The notes beneath the pieces are model-generated. The model saw nothing but the letters and a program-made list of their open reading frames with translations, did no database searches and was not told the DNA's origin. The translations under genes and the position numbers were made by a program. From HGM04593 sp045647745 (GTDB lineage Bacteria > Bacteroidota > Bacteroidia > Bacteroidales > Bacteroidaceae): 64,000 bases of DNA. Below are positions 44,057 to 52,667 of this stretch, piece by piece. Within the stretch, counting starts at the first letter, position 1. Each line of letters begins with the position of its first letter. The DNA lies in NCBI GenBank assembly GCA_045647745.1, contig JAZRMQ010000035.1, positions 21,039 to 85,038 on the forward strand, given 5' to 3'.

Positions 44057-45550
44057 ATGTTTAAAAATTTCCCGGGATACAAGGTTCTGGAAAGAATTCA
44101 GAAGAACAAATCCCACAAGAGAGAGAGAAAGTTACCTCTTAACGCCATCAAGCTTATTTTTATTGTTGCAATAACAGCCGTTATTGCGCTTTTGCCAACA
44201 GAGTCTTTTGGCATCGAGGGCTTGACAGTTATTCACCAGCGCATTATCTCCTTATTTGTCTTTGCTGCGCTTATGTGGCTTACCGAGGCTATGCCTTCGT
44301 GGGTAACATCAATGATTGTTGTTACAGTGATGCTGCTCACCGTTTCGACAAGTGCATTCAATTTCCTTCGCCCTGAGAATGGTGCAGGATTGGTTCCTTT
44401 CAAGAGCATTATGGCTTGTTTCTCAAACCCAACAATTATGCTCTTCATCGGTGGTTTTGTACTTGCTATCGGTTTGACAAAGGTTAAACTCGACGTTGCT
44501 CTTGCACGCGTTCTTTTGAAGCCTTTTGGCACACGCTCCGAGATTGTGTTGCTTGGTTTTATCCTTGTAACAGCTATCTTCTCGGCATTCGTGAGCAACA
44601 CCGCGACTGCAGCGATGATGTTGGCGTTCCTTACTCCAGTGCTCCGTTCTTTGCCAGCTGATGGAAAAGGCCGTGTAGCTCTTGCATTGGCAATCCCCGT
44701 TGGTGCTAACCTTGGTGGTATGATTACTCCAATCGGTACACCTCCCAATATGATTGCGCTTGACTATCTTTCATCACAGGATATGGGCATCAGCTTCGTA
44801 GACTGGACTATCAAGATGGCTCCATTTGTAATTGTACTTCTTTTGCTCTCTTGGTTGCTCCTTCGCATCCTTTTCCCATTCAAGCAGAAGCACATCAAGA
44901 TTGAGATTGAGGGCGACATTAAGTGGAATCGTCACACTTGGGCTGTTGTTATCGCATTCATCGTAACAATCTTTATGTGGATGTTCGGTACAGACCTTTG
45001 GGGTGTAGATACAAATGTTGTGGCTATGATTCCTATTGCTATCTTCTGTGCAACCGGTATCCTCACACGTCGTGACCTCGAGGAGATTAACTGGAGCGTT
45101 CTTTGGATGGTTGCCGGTGGTTTTGCTCTTGGTGTAGCATTGAACTACAAAGATGCAAACTCTGTGAGCTTGAGCAGCCTTATCGTTGAGTCGGTTCCAT
45201 TTGACAACTTCTCACCACTTGTAGTTATGATTCTTGCCGGTCTCATCTGCTTTGGTTTCTCAAACTTCATCTCTCACTCGGCTGCAACATCGTTACTTGT
45301 TCCAGTGCTTGGTGTGGTAGCAGGTGGCCTTGGCGAGTCTTTGGCTGCATACGGTGGTGCTCAGGCAATGTTGGTTGGTATCGCTATTGCATCTTCAGTT
45401 TCAATGATTTTGCCAATTAGTACACCTCCTAACGCCATTGCTCACTCAACAGGCTTTATCGAGCAGAAGGATATGATGAAGGTTGGTATCATCATTGGTC
45501 TTATGGGTCTTGCACTCGGTTACACAATGTTGATTTTTATTGGCTTCTAA
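44057..45550 (+). CDS. SLC13/DASS family anion symporter
   Basis: A 497-residue, eleven-span-type carrier of the divalent anion:sodium symporter family. The two inverted repeats are visible: the first hairpin with SNTATAAMMLAFLTPVL, followed by GANLGGMITPIGTPPNMIAL, and the second with NFISHSAATSLLVPVL followed by PISTPPNAIAHSTGF. The second repeat has SHS where many members have SNT. Such carriers take up dicarboxylates (succinate, malate, fumarate), citrate or sulfate with sodium; the substrate is not clear. A LysR regulator follows 105 bases downstream. Codon use here is smoother and richer in C-ending codons than in neighbours, consistent with high expression. Confidence 0.88.
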   Translation: MFKNFPGYKVLERIQKNKSHKRERKLPLNAIKLIFIVAITAVIALLPTESFGIEGLTVIHQRIISLFVFAALMWLTEAMPSWVTSMIVVTVMLLTVSTSAFNFLRPENGAGLVPFKSIMACFSNPTIMLFIGGFVLAIGLTKVKLDVALARVLLKPFGTRSEIVLLGFILVTAIFSAFVSNTATAAMMLAFLTPVLRSLPADGKGRVALALAIPVGANLGGMITPIGTPPNMIALDYLSSQDMGISFVDWTIKMAPFVIVLLLLSWLLLRILFPFKQKHIKIEIEGDIKWNRHTWAVVIAFIVTIFMWMFGTDLWGVDTNVVAMIPIAIFCATGILTRRDLEEINWSVLWMVAGGFALGVALNYKDANSVSLSSLIVESVPFDNFSPLVVMILAGLICFGFSNFISHSAATSLLVPVLGVVAGGLGESLAAYGGAQAMLVGIAIASSVSMILPISTPPNAIAHSTGFIEQKDMMKVGIIIGLMGLALGYTMLIFIGF

Positions 45551-45581
45551 TAGCTCACTAAAAAATAGAGTTTATATATTT

Positions 45582-45616
45582 TCTGCTCCGCATAATTCGT
45601 TATGTGGAGCAGATTT
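45582..45616 (+). terminator. Terminator of the SLC13 gene
   Basis: A 14-pair stem (TCTGCTCCGCATAA / TTATGTGGAGCAGA, one G-U; 45582-45595/45600-45613) with a TTCG tetraloop, followed by TTTCTTAT. An apparent upstream ATG for the LysR frame at 45602 lies in this stem. Confidence 0.8.
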
Positions 45617-45655
45617 CTTATATTCGCATCCGGAACACAAAATAGAAACAGAGCA

Positions 45656-46561
45656 ATGGAATTGCGACAACTAAAATATTTTGTAAAGAGTGCCGAATAT
45701 CTCAATTTTTCGGTAGCTGCAAAGCATTTATATATAACGCAGAGCACATTATCGCAACAGATTAAGCAGCTTGAGTTCGAGCTTGGGTTTGAGCTTTTTC
45801 TGCGTAACAGCCGACATATCTCGCTCACCGAAGCGGGTGAGGAGTTTTTGCCTTTTGCACGCAAGACGATACAAGATGCCGAGGATGGGGTACAGCGCCT
45901 GTACGACCTACAGAATGTAAAGACCGGAACATTGAGGATTGGTGTCACATACAGCCTTAGCACCGTGCTCACCGAGGGTGTTATATGCTTTATTAAGGAA
46001 TTTCCGGGAATTAAACTCGAGATTATTTATAAAACAGTTGACGAATTGCTTGAGCTGCTGCGTGAACGAAAGGTTGATTTTGTATTATCGTACAAGCCTT
46101 TATGCGATGCACCGGATATTGACTCAATGCCTCTTTTCGAGAACACTCTGGCTGTTGTTGTTTCAAAGGAGCACCCCCTTGCAACGCGCAAGGATATTAA
46201 ATTGCAGGAACTCGTGGGAAAGAGTCTGTTGTTACCGTCAAAAGGACTCCAAGCACGCACAATGCTCGATAAATTAACCGAGAGAGAGGGTGTAGAGCTA
46301 CACTCGAGCCTTGAACTCAATGAAACGAATATCCTTTTACAGATGGTGGCAACCGGGCACTATGCAACAATTTTGTCAACCTCGGCAGTGTTCGGAAAAA
46401 CACGTTTTAAGGCAATTCCGTTAAATGAACCGGGAAATATAATGGAAGCTTCGCTATTAAGGCTTAAAGAGACCTACCAGAAGAGTGCAGCAAAGGAGTT
46501 TATCAATATTCTGTTGGAGACAGACGCTGTGAAGCGAAGACTAATGAATATGTTTGAGTAA
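45656..46561 (+). CDS. LysR family transcriptional regulator
   Basis: A 301-residue regulator. I start at 45656 (MELRQLKYFVKSAEYLNFSV); the frame is open from 45602, but that start is in the preceding terminator. The winged helix occupies about 1-60 (AAKHLYITQSTLSQQIKQLE, then LFLRNSRHISLTEAG), and the periplasmic-binding-like effector domain begins at about 88 (TLRIGVTYSLSTVLTEG). It follows the SLC13 transporter in the same direction, so it may control uptake of that anion; no inverted partner gene is present and the link is inferential. Confidence 0.85.
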   Translation: MELRQLKYFVKSAEYLNFSVAAKHLYITQSTLSQQIKQLEFELGFELFLRNSRHISLTEAGEEFLPFARKTIQDAEDGVQRLYDLQNVKTGTLRIGVTYSLSTVLTEGVICFIKEFPGIKLEIIYKTVDELLELLRERKVDFVLSYKPLCDAPDIDSMPLFENTLAVVVSKEHPLATRKDIKLQELVGKSLLLPSKGLQARTMLDKLTEREGVELHSSLELNETNILLQMVATGHYATILSTSAVFGKTRFKAIPLNEPGNIMEASLLRLKETYQKSAAKEFINILLETDAVKRRLMNMFE

Positions 46562-46568
46562 GATACAC

Positions 46569-46618
46569 TAATAGAAATAGAAGAGTAAGCCTCACTGCTT
46601 ACTCTTCTATTTCTATTA
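46569..46618. terminator. 22-pair bidirectional terminator overlapping a coding end
   Basis: 46569-46590 pairs perfectly with 46597-46618, with a six-base loop. The left arm follows the LysR stop; the right arm contains the last codons (I-I-E-I-E-E) and stop of the converging DUF1573 gene. Confidence 0.8.
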
Positions 46619-47024
46619 TCTCCGTCTCTTGAACCTTTGCTGGTAACATTTCACCTTTTATGTAGACCTTTGTCATCTCGGTCTTTGCATTGCTGTGAAT
46701 GGTGATACTTGTTCTGAATTTGCGTGGTGCAGATTTTTCACCATTATAAATGACAATTATTGAATCTTGTGCTCCGGGTTTAATAGCATATTTGGGATAC
46801 TCCTTACCGGTGCAACGACAACTGGTAAATATCTGATGAATATATAAATCGGAGTCGCCTGTATTGGTAAAGACAAAAGCACATTTGCGAATAGGTGTCT
46901 CCCTGCCGAATTTTCCAAGGTCGATGGTTGTTTTCTCAAATTTAATCTCTGCTCGCTTTGAGTCGTCGGCTTTTACCGCAAAGGAGAATAGTGTACAAAG
47001 TATCAATAAAGCAATCTTCTTCAT
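46599..47024 (-). CDS. DUF1573 domain periplasmic protein
   Basis: A 141-residue protein with signal peptide (MKKIALLILCTLFSFAVKA) and one DUF1573 immunoglobulin-like domain, recognisable from AEIKFEKTTIDLGKFG, AFVFTNTGDSDLYIHQIFTSCRCT and ITIHSNAKTEMTKVYIKGE. The CRCT cysteines are typical of the family. Such proteins are common in Bacteroidales and have no assigned reaction. It is 45 bases downstream of the RSH gene and may be co-transcribed. The end of the gene forms one arm of a terminator. Confidence 0.8.
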   Translation of the reverse strand: MKKIALLILCTLFSFAVKADDSKRAEIKFEKTTIDLGKFGRETPIRKCAFVFTNTGDSDLYIHQIFTSCRCTGKEYPKYAIKPGAQDSIIVIYNGEKSAPRKFRTSITIHSNAKTEMTKVYIKGEMLPAKVQETEIIEIEE

Positions 47025-47069
47025 CTTTTTTTGTTTAATGTTTTATATTTTTTCGTTTTTTGTAGGATA

Positions 47070-49283
47070 TCAACCGCGTTTCACCTGCTTAACGCCCTTA
47101 ACACCCTCTATTTTGGCTATTAATTTGTTCAATTTTGTATTACCACCCACGAGCAGCGACAATGTCCCCGAGAAGAGCGTGTCGTGCGACTCAATATTTA
47201 TTCCACGCATCATAACATCTTTTTCCTGAGAAATCACGGATGTAATATTTGTTACAACACCAATATTGTCGTTACCAACAACACGCAAAGTTACCGGGAA
47301 AAGAGCATTATTGTTCTCAATCTCGCTCCAACGCGCTTCAATGACACGATAGGGGTAACGCTCCTGCAGTTGCTTTGCATTGGCACAATCCTTGCGGTGA
47401 ATAGATATTCCGCCATTAATGGTTACAAAGCCAAAAACATCGTCACCAAATATTGGCGAACAGCATTTTGCCAATTTATAATCTACGCCTTTGAGGTTGC
47501 GCTCTATTATAAGCACGTCCGAAGAGCCACCCTGTTCCTTGTTGCTAAAAGTAAAATCACCGGCACTGCGCTGTGGTTCGTTGTTCTCATTCTCGGGATT
47601 AAGCAATGCTTGATACCTTTTAATAACATCGGCAATATCAATTAAGCCATCGGCTACGTTCTGATAAAAATCGGTCAGGCGCTTGAAGCCCATTTTGCGA
47701 ATGAGGTGGTCCATTATAGACTCATCGAACTCAATCTTGTGGTTCTTTAGTTTGCGCACAATGGTCTCACGGCCCATATCAGCCTGCTTTGCACGAATTT
47801 CTTTCAACGCCTGACGAATCTTAGCACGAGCACGCCCGGTTTGCACAATATTCAGCCACGCTATTTTAGGTGTTTGACTATTTGAGGTTATAATCTCCAC
47901 CTGATCGCCATTATTCAAGGCGTGACGCAGTGGAACGTTACGGCCATTCACCAACGCTCCGGTGCAGCGACAACCAAGCCCCGTGTGTATTGAAAAAGCA
48001 AAATCAAGGATTGTTGCCCCCTTTGCCAAGCGATAAAGATCGCCTTTTGGGGTGAAAATAAAAATCTCATCCTTGTACAGCTCCATCTTAAACTTATTCT
48101 CGGCTGCGCTCTCCTCACTCATATTCTCGAGAGTATCGCGTATCGATGCAAGCAAATTATCTAGCCCTTTCTCGCTCTGCACGCCTTTGTAGCGCCAGTG
48201 TGCGGCAAGACCGTGCTCGGCCACAGCATCCATTCGTTCAGTTCTTATCTGCACCTCAACCCAACGGCCTTCGGGACCCATAACAGTGGTGTGCAACGAT
48301 TCGTAGCCGTTACTCTTTGGCACTGAGAGCCAGTCGCGCAGACGGTGTGGATTGGGAGTGTACATATCGGCAACAATGGAGTAGACCTGCCAACACTCGC
48401 TTTTTTCGTTCTGTGGCTCGCTGTCTATTATTATTCGTATGGCAAAGAGGTCATAAATCTGCTCAAACGGACGTTGCTGCTTCTTCATCTTTTGCCATAT
48501 AGAGTTGATGGACTTTGTACGCCCTTTGATGCGGTATTTTATGTGTGGATGCATTTTCAACTGCCTTTCGATAGGCTTGATGAATGATGCAATATAATCC
48601 TCGCGCGAAGCAGCTGTCTCCTCGAGTTTGCGGCTCAGTTCTGCATATACTTCAGTCTCGGTATAACGCAGAGCAAAATCCTCCATCTCTGATTTCAGTT
48701 TATAAAAACCGAGCTTATGTGCCAGAGGAATATACAATTTTGAAGCCTCATTGGCTACGAGTTTGCGTGCTTCGTCATTATCCGAACCAAACAGGCTGCG
48801 CAGCATCACAAGGCGGCTGGCTATCATTATGAGAATGACACGCATATCATTAGTAAAGGAGAGTAGGAGGTTTCTAAAGTTCTCAGACTCTATCGTGGGG
48901 CTTTTTGCATAGAGAGAGTTAATCTGCATAAGATTGGTGAGGATTTTTGTTACACTCTCGCCAAAAATCCCGTTTATCTCATCTATGGTTGCTGTGCCGG
49001 CATTGACACAGCGGTTCAGCAGGATACTTGTTATAATCTCATTTTGGTATCCAATCTCCTGACCAACAAGAACTGCGGTCTGAATATCGCACACAACAGG
49101 GCTGAGACCAAGAGCATCCCTTGTCACCTTACCTTCGGAAATGGCATTAACAGTCTTCTCCTTAATATAGTTGTAAGCATCGGATTCAACTCCTCCTTCA
49201 ATGTTATTTACAAGAACCTCGGTAAGTTCCAAAATAACTTTTTTCTCATCATCGGTGTGCATCAATAACTCGCTCATAATCAT
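47070..49283 (-). CDS. relA: RelA-type (p)ppGpp synthetase (long RSH protein)
   Basis: A 737-residue long RSH. I start at the ATG 49283, preceded by AAAGGAGAG; a TTG five codons earlier lies ahead of that site. The N-terminal HD domain is degenerate: where hydrolases have HDxxED it reads LLNRCVNAG (about 92-100), and ASRLVMLRSL replaces ADRLHNMRTL. The synthetase domain is intact (RIKGRTKSINSIWQKM, YDLFAIRIIID, GYESLHTTVMGP, EVQIRTERMDAVAEHGLAAHW). TGS (IFIFTPKGDLYRLAKGAT) and ACT domains follow. It should make (p)ppGpp but not hydrolyse it; a separate SpoT-like enzyme is expected elsewhere. Confidence 0.9.
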   Translation of the reverse strand: MIMSELLMHTDDEKKVILELTEVLVNNIEGGVESDAYNYIKEKTVNAISEGKVTRDALGLSPVVCDIQTAVLVGQEIGYQNEIITSILLNRCVNAGTATIDEINGIFGESVTKILTNLMQINSLYAKSPTIESENFRNLLLSFTNDMRVILIMIASRLVMLRSLFGSDNDEARKLVANEASKLYIPLAHKLGFYKLKSEMEDFALRYTETEVYAELSRKLEETAASREDYIASFIKPIERQLKMHPHIKYRIKGRTKSINSIWQKMKKQQRPFEQIYDLFAIRIIIDSEPQNEKSECWQVYSIVADMYTPNPHRLRDWLSVPKSNGYESLHTTVMGPEGRWVEVQIRTERMDAVAEHGLAAHWRYKGVQSEKGLDNLLASIRDTLENMSEESAAENKFKMELYKDEIFIFTPKGDLYRLAKGATILDFAFSIHTGLGCRCTGALVNGRNVPLRHALNNGDQVEIITSNSQTPKIAWLNIVQTGRARAKIRQALKEIRAKQADMGRETIVRKLKNHKIEFDESIMDHLIRKMGFKRLTDFYQNVADGLIDIADVIKRYQALLNPENENNEPQRSAGDFTFSNKEQGGSSDVLIIERNLKGVDYKLAKCCSPIFGDDVFGFVTINGGISIHRKDCANAKQLQERYPYRVIEARWSEIENNNALFPVTLRVVGNDNIGVVTNITSVISQEKDVMMRGINIESHDTLFSGTLSLLVGGNTKLNKLIAKIEGVKGVKQVKRG

Positions 49284-49302
49284 TTTCTCTCCTTTCAAGT
49301 TG

Positions 49303-49310
49303 CGAATTTA
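49303..49310 (-). promoter_or_regulatory. -7 element (TAnnTTCG type) of the RSH gene
   Basis: TAAATTCG on the minus strand (complement of 49303-49310), 20 bases before the ATG; the intervening AAAGGAGAG is an unusually good ribosome binding site for this phylum. Confidence 0.45.
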
Positions 49311-49400
49311 GTTTTTCTATTTTAAAAATCAGCATTTTTTTGTCATTTATAGAAATTATTTCTATTTTAGCTCCCAGAAAAACCATAAACTAGTCATATT

Positions 49401-50915
49401 ATGATAAGCAAGGCAGACCAATTGCATTTGAGCAAAAAAGGTATTTCGGCCGAAATTGTTGCCGAACAGTTAAAGAGATTTAAGACAGGATTCCCGTTTC
49501 TCAAGCTCGAGGGAGCGGCTACTACCGAAAAGGGAGTGCTGACACCTTCGCAGCAGGAGATTGAGGAGTACTTGAAAGAGTGGGACAACTACTGCGCCGA
49601 GGGCAATGCTATTCTTAAATTTGTTCCAGCGTCGGGCGCAGCAAGCCGTATGTTCAAGGATTTATTCTCGTTCCTGAGCGCCGATTATGATGTGCCGACA
49701 ACAGATTTTGAAAAGAAATTCTTTGAAAATATCGACAAGTTCGCCTTTTTTAACGACCTTAATGAGATGTGCGCAAAGAACAACAAGCTCACAATCAAAG
49801 AGTTGATAGAAAAAGGTGAGTACAAGAGTGTTGTTTTCAACCTTCTCGACTTTACCGGTATGAATTATGGTTCCTTGCCAAAAGGTTTGCTCAAATTCCA
49901 CACATACGAGGATTATGCACGCACCTCAGCCGAGGAACATTTTGTTGAGGGAGCATTGTACGCCGCAACAAACGGCGTTGTAAAGCTACATTTTACCGTT
50001 TCGCCCAACCACAAGGCTCTGTTCGAAGAGTTGGTTGCCCAGCGCAAGGCCTTTTATGAAAATCTTTTCAATGTAAAATACGAAATTTCATTCTCGGAGC
50101 AAAAGCAGAGCACCGACACCATTGCTGTGAATGCCGACAACACACCTTTCCGCGAGAACGGGACATTGGTATTCCGCCCCGGTGGTCACGGAGCCCTCAT
50201 TGAAAATCTTAACGACATTGACGCCGATGTAATCTTTATAAAGAATATTGACAACGTTGTCCCCGACCGTCTTAAACCGGAGACTGTAACCTATAAAAAG
50301 GTGCTCGCCGGTATTCTTGTGAACATTCAGCAGCAAGCGTTCAAATATTTGCAGTTGATTGACAGCGGACAGTACACTCAAGAGCAGGTTGAAGAGATGA
50401 TACACTTTTTGCAGCAGAAGTTGATGTGTCGCAATTATGATATAAAGGAGATGGAGGATGGCGACCTTATGCTTTATTTGCGCAATAAGTTCAACCGCCC
50501 GATGCGTGTTTGTGGTATGGTAAGAAATATCGGTGAGCCGGGTGGTGGACCATTCCTTGCATATAACCCCGATGGCACAGTGTCGTTGCAAATACTCGAG
50601 AGTTCACAAATTGATATGAATAATGCAGATGCAAAGGCAATGTTCGAGAATGGCACACACTTTAACCCCGTTGACCTTGTCTGTGCTGTAAAGAATTATA
50701 AGGGTGAGAAATTTGACCTGCCAAAATTCATTGATAAGGATACCGGCTTTATTTCTCACAAATCAAAGAACGGACGCGACCTCAAGGCTATGGAGCTGCC
50801 GGGCTTGTGGAACGGAGCAATGAGTGACTGGAATACAATTTTTGTAGAGGTGCCACTCATCACGTTTAACCCGGTGAAGACCGTGAACGACCTTTTGCGA
50901 GAAGTTCATCGTTAA
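49401..50915 (+). CDS. DUF4301 family protein
   Basis: A 504-residue protein of the DUF4301 family, common in Bacteroidales. Recognisable stretches are KFVPASGAASRMFKDLF near residue 80 (nucleotidyltransferase-like), FRENGTLVFRPGGHGALIENLND, MVRNIGEPGGGPFLAYNPDG and the C-terminal FNPVKTVNDLLREV. The G-G-H-G-A-L and P-A-S-G-A-A-S-R-M segments resemble sugar-phosphate nucleotidyltransferases, which suggests a cytoplasmic sugar-nucleotide role, but no activity is established. Its stop directly abuts that of the converging YbaK gene. Confidence 0.78.
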   Translation: MISKADQLHLSKKGISAEIVAEQLKRFKTGFPFLKLEGAATTEKGVLTPSQQEIEEYLKEWDNYCAEGNAILKFVPASGAASRMFKDLFSFLSADYDVPTTDFEKKFFENIDKFAFFNDLNEMCAKNNKLTIKELIEKGEYKSVVFNLLDFTGMNYGSLPKGLLKFHTYEDYARTSAEEHFVEGALYAATNGVVKLHFTVSPNHKALFEELVAQRKAFYENLFNVKYEISFSEQKQSTDTIAVNADNTPFRENGTLVFRPGGHGALIENLNDIDADVIFIKNIDNVVPDRLKPETVTYKKVLAGILVNIQQQAFKYLQLIDSGQYTQEQVEEMIHFLQQKLMCRNYDIKEMEDGDLMLYLRNKFNRPMRVCGMVRNIGEPGGGPFLAYNPDGTVSLQILESSQIDMNNADAKAMFENGTHFNPVDLVCAVKNYKGEKFDLPKFIDKDTGFISHKSKNGRDLKAMELPGLWNGAMSDWNTIFVEVPLITFNPVKTVNDLLREVHR

Positions 50916-51419
50916 TCACCTGTCGTACAGCTCAATAAACTCAAAGCTGTTACCAATTACATTAAGGTAATTCATAAATTCATCCACCTCAATGACAACT
51001 GTTGCACGATTGTCGTTGGGGTGGAAACTTAATGCTTTCTCCTCAAGCAAGTTCTTATCCATAAACAGGTGCACGTGATTTTCGGTATCGTTTATGAGCC
51101 CGAAAGGTGACACAGAGCCGGGTGACAGGCATAAATATTTCTCCATTCTCTGTGGCGAAGCAAAAGAGAGTTTGCCTTGATGCAGACGCTTTTCGAGGTC
51201 GTGAATATCAAGGTCACGCTCACAATCGAGCACAACAAGATAGTGCCGATTGCCCTTGTGGTTGCGAAAAAAGAGATTCTTGCAATGCTTTGAACCGTCC
51301 TGTTTCCAATATTGGCGGGCAATCTCAATTGTCGGAGCCTCGGGGTGGGTGTACCAACTATATTTCAATCCCTTCTCTTTGAGATAATCCAGCACTTTAT
51401 CTATACGCTCGTTTTTCAT
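50916..51419 (-). CDS. YbaK/ProX-type aminoacyl-tRNA deacylase
   Basis: A 167-residue protein of the YbaK/Cys-tRNA(Pro)/Ala-tRNA(Pro) editing family, which clears mischarged tRNAs in trans. Key parts are the N-terminal YTHPEAPTIEIA, the substrate-binding lysine region HCKNLFFRNHKGNRHYLVVLD and the PGSVSPFGLINDTENHVHLFMD segment, where SVSPFGL is the family signature. It resembles ProXp-ala/PrdX. It lies 14 bases after threonine aldolase and both are probably transcribed together. The gene ends at the stop codon of the opposite DUF4301 gene with no base between. Confidence 0.85.
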   Translation of the reverse strand: MKNERIDKVLDYLKEKGLKYSWYTHPEAPTIEIARQYWKQDGSKHCKNLFFRNHKGNRHYLVVLDCERDLDIHDLEKRLHQGKLSFASPQRMEKYLCLSPGSVSPFGLINDTENHVHLFMDKNLLEEKALSFHPNDNRATVVIEVDEFMNYLNVIGNSFEFIELYDR

Positions 51420-51433
51420 TATATTACAATCGA

Positions 51434-52480
51434 TTATAACATTTTAGAAATATAATCACATAACTTGTCCACATTTTGGGGAGTGGTTGCCCAGCTTGTA
51501 CAAAAGCGCACTATGTCGCGCTCATCATTGTATTTTCCCCAGAACTCAGGGATAAACTCTTTACCGAGTATAGCCTGTTGCTCTTTTGTCAACAACGGGA
51601 ACTGCATATTTGTGGGGGAGTCTATCCACATTTCAACACCTTTATCCTCAAATGCCTTGCGTATCTTTGCAGCCATCTCATTTGCGTGTTTTGCAAGTTT
51701 AAAATAGAGACAATCGTTGCCACCTTTCAACAGTTGCTCAAATTGCAAGCCAAGCAAGCGTCCCTTTGCCAACATTCCACCGTGCTGTTTAATCGCGTAG
51801 CGGAAGCTACGGTGCATCTCTGCACTCTTAAAAACAACAGCCTCTCCAAACAAAGCCCCCACCTTTGTGCCACCAATATAAAAGACATCACACAAGCGTG
51901 CTAAATCGGCAAGCGTTACATCGCATCCTTCGGCACAAAGCCCGTAACCCAATCGGGCACCATCAACAAAGAGATAGAGCCCGTGATGGTGGCAAAATTC
52001 AGATATTGCCGTCAGCTCGGCCTTGCTGTATATCAATCCATTCTCGGCGGGGCAGGAAAGATAGACCATTCCCGGTTGAACGGTGTGTTCGTGAGAGTGG
52101 TCGTTCCAATGATTGTGGTAACATTCGGCTATCTGTTCAAGCGACAATCGTCCATCGCTCGTGGGGAGAGCTATCACTTTGTGCCCGGTAGCCTCGGGAG
52201 CACCGGTCTCGTGCACGTTTATGTGACCGCTATCGGCCGAGATAACACCCTGATAGCTATAAAGCAAAGCGTCAATAACGGTTACATTAGCCTGCGTTCC
52301 ACCGACAAGAAATTGCACTCCAAGGGTGTTGTCGCCACAATGTTCCCTTATGATATTGCGGGCTTTCTCGCAATAATCATCACAGCCGTAACCCACGTGC
52401 TGTTCAAAATTGGTATTGGCAAGCGCCTCTAAAATAGCAGGGTGTGCGCCCTCTATATAATCGGAATCAAAGCGTATCAT
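51434..52480 (-). CDS. ltaE: Low-specificity threonine aldolase family protein
   Basis: A 348-residue PLP enzyme of the beta-eliminating lyase group. I choose the ATG at 52480 (MIRFDSDYIEGAHPAILEAL); the frame continues 19 codons upstream through the promoter. Motifs: HVGYGCDDYCEKARNIIREHCG near the start, HETGAPEATGHKVIALP, PGMVYLSCPAENG, LFVDGARLGYGL (PLP-ring Asp) and YIGGTKVGALFGEA with the Schiff-base Lys. It splits L-threonine into glycine and acetaldehyde. Upstream of the YbaK gene in one unit. Confidence 0.88.
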   Translation of the reverse strand: MIRFDSDYIEGAHPAILEALANTNFEQHVGYGCDDYCEKARNIIREHCGDNTLGVQFLVGGTQANVTVIDALLYSYQGVISADSGHINVHETGAPEATGHKVIALPTSDGRLSLEQIAECYHNHWNDHSHEHTVQPGMVYLSCPAENGLIYSKAELTAISEFCHHHGLYLFVDGARLGYGLCAEGCDVTLADLARLCDVFYIGGTKVGALFGEAVVFKSAEMHRSFRYAIKQHGGMLAKGRLLGLQFEQLLKGGNDCLYFKLAKHANEMAAKIRKAFEDKGVEMWIDSPTNMQFPLLTKEQQAILGKEFIPEFWGKYNDERDIVRFCTSWATTPQNVDKLCDYISKML

Positions 52481-52503
52481 TGTATTATTTTTTATTGTTT
52501 TTG

Positions 52504-52511
52504 CGAATATA
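52504..52511 (-). promoter_or_regulatory. -7 element (TAnnTTCG type) of ltaE
   Basis: TATATTCG on the minus strand (complement of 52504-52511), 23 bases before the ATG. Confidence 0.4.
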
Positions 52512-52667
52512 CACAGAAAAAAGCAAAAAAGCTGCATTGACCCAAAACAATCCTAATGATAAAAATGTTATAAGGGGTAAATGTCTCCTGCTTGTTAAAA
52601 AAAGCTAAAGAAAAACAGCTTTTTGTGATATTTGGTAAAAATTACAAAACATATTAATAAAAAAAAT

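Noticed and set aside
45602..45655. Upstream ATG for the LysR gene
   Set aside because: It lies inside the terminator stem of the SLC13 gene, and the LysR winged helix begins at the ATG 45656.
49284..49298. TTG start five codons upstream in the RSH gene
   Set aside because: The AAAGGAGAG ribosome site lies within these codons and is positioned for the ATG at 49283.
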